Assembly (NCBI GenBank): GCA_947648495.1
Contig: CANSOA010000004.1
Coordinates: forward strand, 1 to 64,000
DNA from: an uncultured Clostridium sp.
Lineage (GTDB): Bacteria; Bacillota; Clostridia; TANB77; CAG-508
Direction: 5' to 3'
DNA length: 64,000 nt
Shown piece by piece: positions 59,644-64,000 of this stretch; the first letter of the stretch is position 1, and every line of letters starts with the position of its first letter. Made by a program: the position numbers and the translations under genes. The notes below the pieces were generated by a model. That model ran no database searches, was not told where the DNA came from, and worked only from the letters and a program-made list of their open reading frames with translations.

Positions 59644-60033
59644 TTAACTATTTTGTTTATCTACAAATATAGTTTTAGAACCATCATCAATTTCAAACTT
59701 ATTGCTATCAATTCTTATATACTTGCTTCCTATTTTGGATTTCAAATAAGGAATAATATCTCTGTCATAATTACAAATTGTATTGATGGCAAATATATGA
59801 TAATTATTAGGATTATTCATATATTCATCATCTTCATTTCCAGCCATAAATCTCCAACCACTATCTGGTGTTCCATCAGATGGTTGTTCTCTATACATAT
59901 AGCCAACCTTAAAACCTTCTTTCGTTATTTTATCAGATACCATACAACCTTCCCCATTAGGCTCATTCCAATCAATCAGGTTTTCTATTTTTATTTTTAT
60001 AAAATCACCTTTTTTCTTATTAAATAGTTCCAT
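59644..60033 (-). CDS. DUF2185/Imm33-like protein
   Basis: The 129-aa protein contains GCMVSDKITKEGFKVGYMYREQPSDGTPDSGWRFMAGNEDDEY and NTICNYDRDIIPYL, the hallmark of DUF2185 proteins, also classed as immunity protein Imm33. No toxin gene is adjacent, so it is an orphan, perhaps protecting against a neighbour's polymorphic toxin, or a housekeeping relative. Confidence 0.8.
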   Translation of the reverse strand: MELFNKKKGDFIKIKIENLIDWNEPNGEGCMVSDKITKEGFKVGYMYREQPSDGTPDSGWRFMAGNEDDEYMNNPNNYHIFAINTICNYDRDIIPYLKSKIGSKYIRIDSNKFEIDDGSKTIFVDKQNS

Positions 60034-60165
60034 ATTTATAACTCCAATCTTTTTACAAATTACTAATTGTCACTTTCATTATAACATTATTCTCAAAAAA
60101 TGTAAAGTATTTCCACGAACCAAACCCTCCTCAACTTCATACTATGACATAAAAGGAGAGATGAT

Positions 60166-62504
<2,339 letters not shown>

Positions 62505-62551
62505 CAATTATAAGCATTTTGGGTAAAATGTAATAAGTTATCTATAATTAT

Positions 62552-62577
62552 CCCCCAGTATAACTGGGGGATTTTTC
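62552..62577 (+). terminator. Terminator after the collagen-like gene
   Basis: CCCCCAGT-ata-ACTGGGGG followed by ATTTTTCT. Confidence 0.92.
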
Positions 62578-62671
62578 TAAAGTTAAAAAGAGACTTTGCT
62601 ATTTATTCAGCAAAATCCTTCTATAAAAACGATGAGTTAAAGGAACGCCCCTTTAACTCAAAATTCTTAAA

Positions 62672-62747
62672 TGGTTGCGGGAGTAAGACTCGAACTTACG
62701 ACCTTTGGGTTATGAGCCCAACGAGCTGCCAACTGCTCCATCCCGCG
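62672..62747 (-). tRNA. Initiator tRNA-Met (anticodon CAT)
   Basis: 76 nt with CCA. The unpaired C1-A72 end and three G-C pairs in the anticodon stem (GGG-CTCATAA-CCC) mark the initiator. The first 38 bases and two flanking bases recur at 62937-62976. Confidence 0.96.
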
Positions 62748-62936
62748 ATATTTAATTAAATACTGTGCTTTTTTTGTCCCTTTAATGTCCCTTTATCTTG
62801 TCATTTTTAATCAATTTTAATCAGTTTTAATCATCGTAAAAGGTTTATTAAAAGAACCAGCAAAATATATATTTTTCAATGTTTTTTAGTATTTACAATG
62901 GTTTTCGCTTGTAAGCAGAACTTGCTCGAACTCGGC
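62748..62936. other. Remnant of an integrative element next to tRNA-fMet
   Basis: A 187-bp AT-rich stretch without a gene, between the intact tRNA and its duplicated 5' half. It contains tandem GTCCCTTT repeats (about 62776-62794), built like the TTTGTTTGACA repeats of element B, and then TCAATTTTAATCAGTTTTAA. It looks like the end of an element that lost the rest. Confidence 0.5.
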
Positions 62937-62976
62937 TTATGAGCCCAACGAGCTGCCAACTGCTCCATCCCGCGAT
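62937..62976 (-). pseudogene. 5' half of tRNA-fMet (att relic)
   Basis: 40 bp identical to 62710-62749, from the anticodon loop to two bases past the 5' end. The 3' half is absent apart from a faint trace (CTCGAACTCGG). Not a working tRNA; probably an attachment-site copy. Confidence 0.8.
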
Positions 62977-63089
62977 TTTCCAATATTAAAATTATAAAAC
63001 ATTTTATCAAATTTGTCAATACTTTTTCCAAATTTTCTTATGTCTTATTCTATTATATGCAAAAAAAACAAAAATATGACATCAAACTT

Positions 63090-63605
63090 TTATATCATAT
63101 CTTTATAACAATATAATATCGGCAAACTAACTATCGCTCCTATCAATGCCAGCACCTCAATAATATTCTCAATCTTACTTTTATCTTCCCACTTTAATAA
63201 TAAACTTTTATAAAAACCAACACCTATACCCCCTCCCAATGTATTTAAAATTACATCATCAATATCTCCAACACCAATTTTAAACGTAACCTGAATTATC
63301 TCAGCGAACAAACTCACAAAAAATACTGCCAAAACATTTTTCTTAAAATTTTTCCCTTGACTAAACAAAGCCAAATAAATTCCCAAAGGCACAAATAAAA
63401 TAATATTCCCCAGCAAATTGCTAACAATAAAAACCTTTGAATTCATATTTCTAGACAAAAAATCTATAATCGTGCCAAAAGGCACAAGCTTGATGGTTCT
63501 AACATCATGTCTTGCCCTAAATAAAATAGCACATAAAATTACTATATAAAGAACAAAAATCAAATATAATAAAATCTTATGCAATATTTTGTATGATTTT
63601 TTCAT
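63090..63605 (-). CDS. VanZ-like membrane protein
   Basis: The 171-aa protein has about five transmembrane helices with the VanZ pattern: FRARHDVRTIKLVPFGTIIDFL, SNLLGNIILFVPLGIYLALF, AEIIQVTFKIGVGDIDDVILNTLGGGIG. VanZ proteins give low-level teicoplanin resistance in enterococci; most genomic relatives have no proven role. AGGGGGG before ATG 63605 fixes the start. Confidence 0.88.
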   Translation of the reverse strand: MKKSYKILHKILLYLIFVLYIVILCAILFRARHDVRTIKLVPFGTIIDFLSRNMNSKVFIVSNLLGNIILFVPLGIYLALFSQGKNFKKNVLAVFFVSLFAEIIQVTFKIGVGDIDDVILNTLGGGIGVGFYKSLLLKWEDKSKIENIIEVLALIGAIVSLPILYCYKDMI

Positions 63606-63624
63606 CCATTTCCCCCCTTTTCTT

Positions 63625-63936
63625 CTACATACCAATTATGTGCTTAATCTGATCACCTTTAGTAACAATCAAATAAACTACCAAACAAATTTCCCCAATT
63701 AAAATCGTCGGAAATCCAATTGTAAATCTCAATTTCTTGGTTTTATGGCGAAATTTATACATGCCAGCAATCGTACCAAATCCGCCTCCTAAAAATGTAA
63801 CCATAAATAATGTTTTCTCTGGTGTTCGCCAATTGCCATACTTAGCTTGACGTTTGTCCCACCACATGATAAAAAATCCAATGAAATTGATAATGAATAA
63901 ATAGATTAAAATGTATTTTACTATTTCCAAAAACAT
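63625..63936 (-). CDS. DUF1294 membrane protein
   Basis: The 103-aa protein has three to four helices and the DUF1294 motif WWDKRQAKYGNWRTPEKTLFMVTFLGGGFGTIAGMYKFRHKTKK. Function unknown. AAGGAA before the ATG. Followed by the VanZ-like gene after 19 bp. Confidence 0.9.
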   Translation of the reverse strand: MFLEIVKYILIYLFIINFIGFFIMWWDKRQAKYGNWRTPEKTLFMVTFLGGGFGTIAGMYKFRHKTKKLRFTIGFPTILIGEICLVVYLIVTKGDQIKHIIGM

Positions 63937-63962
63937 TTTTCCATTCCTTTCGATGTTTTATT

Positions 63963-63990
63963 GTAAGAGCACGGTATTGCGTGCCCTTAC
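63963..63990. repeat. Intergenic palindrome
   Basis: GTAAGAGCACGGTA-ttg-CGTGCCCTTAC, a near-perfect palindrome with the same outer GTA..TAC design as those at 37446 and 41059 but another core. Confidence 0.5.
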
Positions 63991-64000
63991 TACACAAATA

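Overview
The window is AT-rich (roughly 30% GC by eye) and reads as a spore-forming member of the Clostridia, probably an uncultured gut lineage. It has a SpoVD/FtsI-type PBP with PASTA domains, a collagen-like surface protein, a pseudopilin, the str operon (rpsL-rpsG-fusA-tuf), plsX-acpP and Firmicutes-type tRNAs. Species cannot be fixed from the sequence alone.

Layout. (1) 1-6591: right part of integrative element A, ending at the 3' end of tRNA-Gly. (2) 6759-26538: complete 19.8 kb element B, bounded by a 48-bp direct repeat made of the 3' half of tRNA-Gln. It carries a MOB_P mobilisation module (tnpV-like, oriT-like hairpins, mobC, relaxase, parB-like), cargo, regulators, xis and a tyrosine integrase, then more cargo (including an HEYGH zincin). 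Its right-end module of serine recombinase, MobV relaxase, TnpV and XRE regulators is homologous to element A. The original chromosome had a His-Gln-Gly tRNA cluster that was invaded twice. (3) 26658-36105: tRNA-His, envelope genes, dapF, spoVD/ftsI, rsmA, acpP, plsX and a possible small RNA. (4) 36117-40784: str operon. (5) 41152-54013: acyl-CoA ligase, DUF1836 regulator, amylase, SDR, MscS channel, M18 aminopeptidase, tandem pyrimidine-nucleoside phosphorylases, rnhB, pseudopilin, HtrA. (6) 54206-64000: unknown membrane protein, ECF S-component, aldo/keto reductase, regulators, orphan Imm33-like protein, glycosyltransferase plus collagen-like protein, initiator tRNA with a relic half-tRNA, VanZ-like and DUF1294 proteins.

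Main discovery. Seven otherwise intact genes (two serine recombinases, alpha-amylase, SDR, pyrimidine-nucleoside phosphorylase, RNase HII, pseudopilin) are each interrupted by the same kind of +1 frame change. Each change falls exactly on an in-frame CGG codon. In every case skipping the C, so that CGGN is read as the glycine codon GGN, restores the family sequence to its normal end. Reading the other native genes by eye I found no in-frame CGG used as arginine. The only three in-frame CGG codons elsewhere are in one compositionally foreign cargo gene (11522-12727). The simplest reading is that this organism does not read CGG as Arg. CGG instead acts as an efficient +1 frameshift signal, or CGGN as a four-base glycine codon, genome-wide. 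A core gene (rnhB) and mobile-element recombinases both depend on it.

How it fits together. Elements A and B share recombinases that need this decoding, so they may be confined to hosts that have it. The foreign cargo gene would be truncated here, so CGG may also act as a barrier to incoming DNA.
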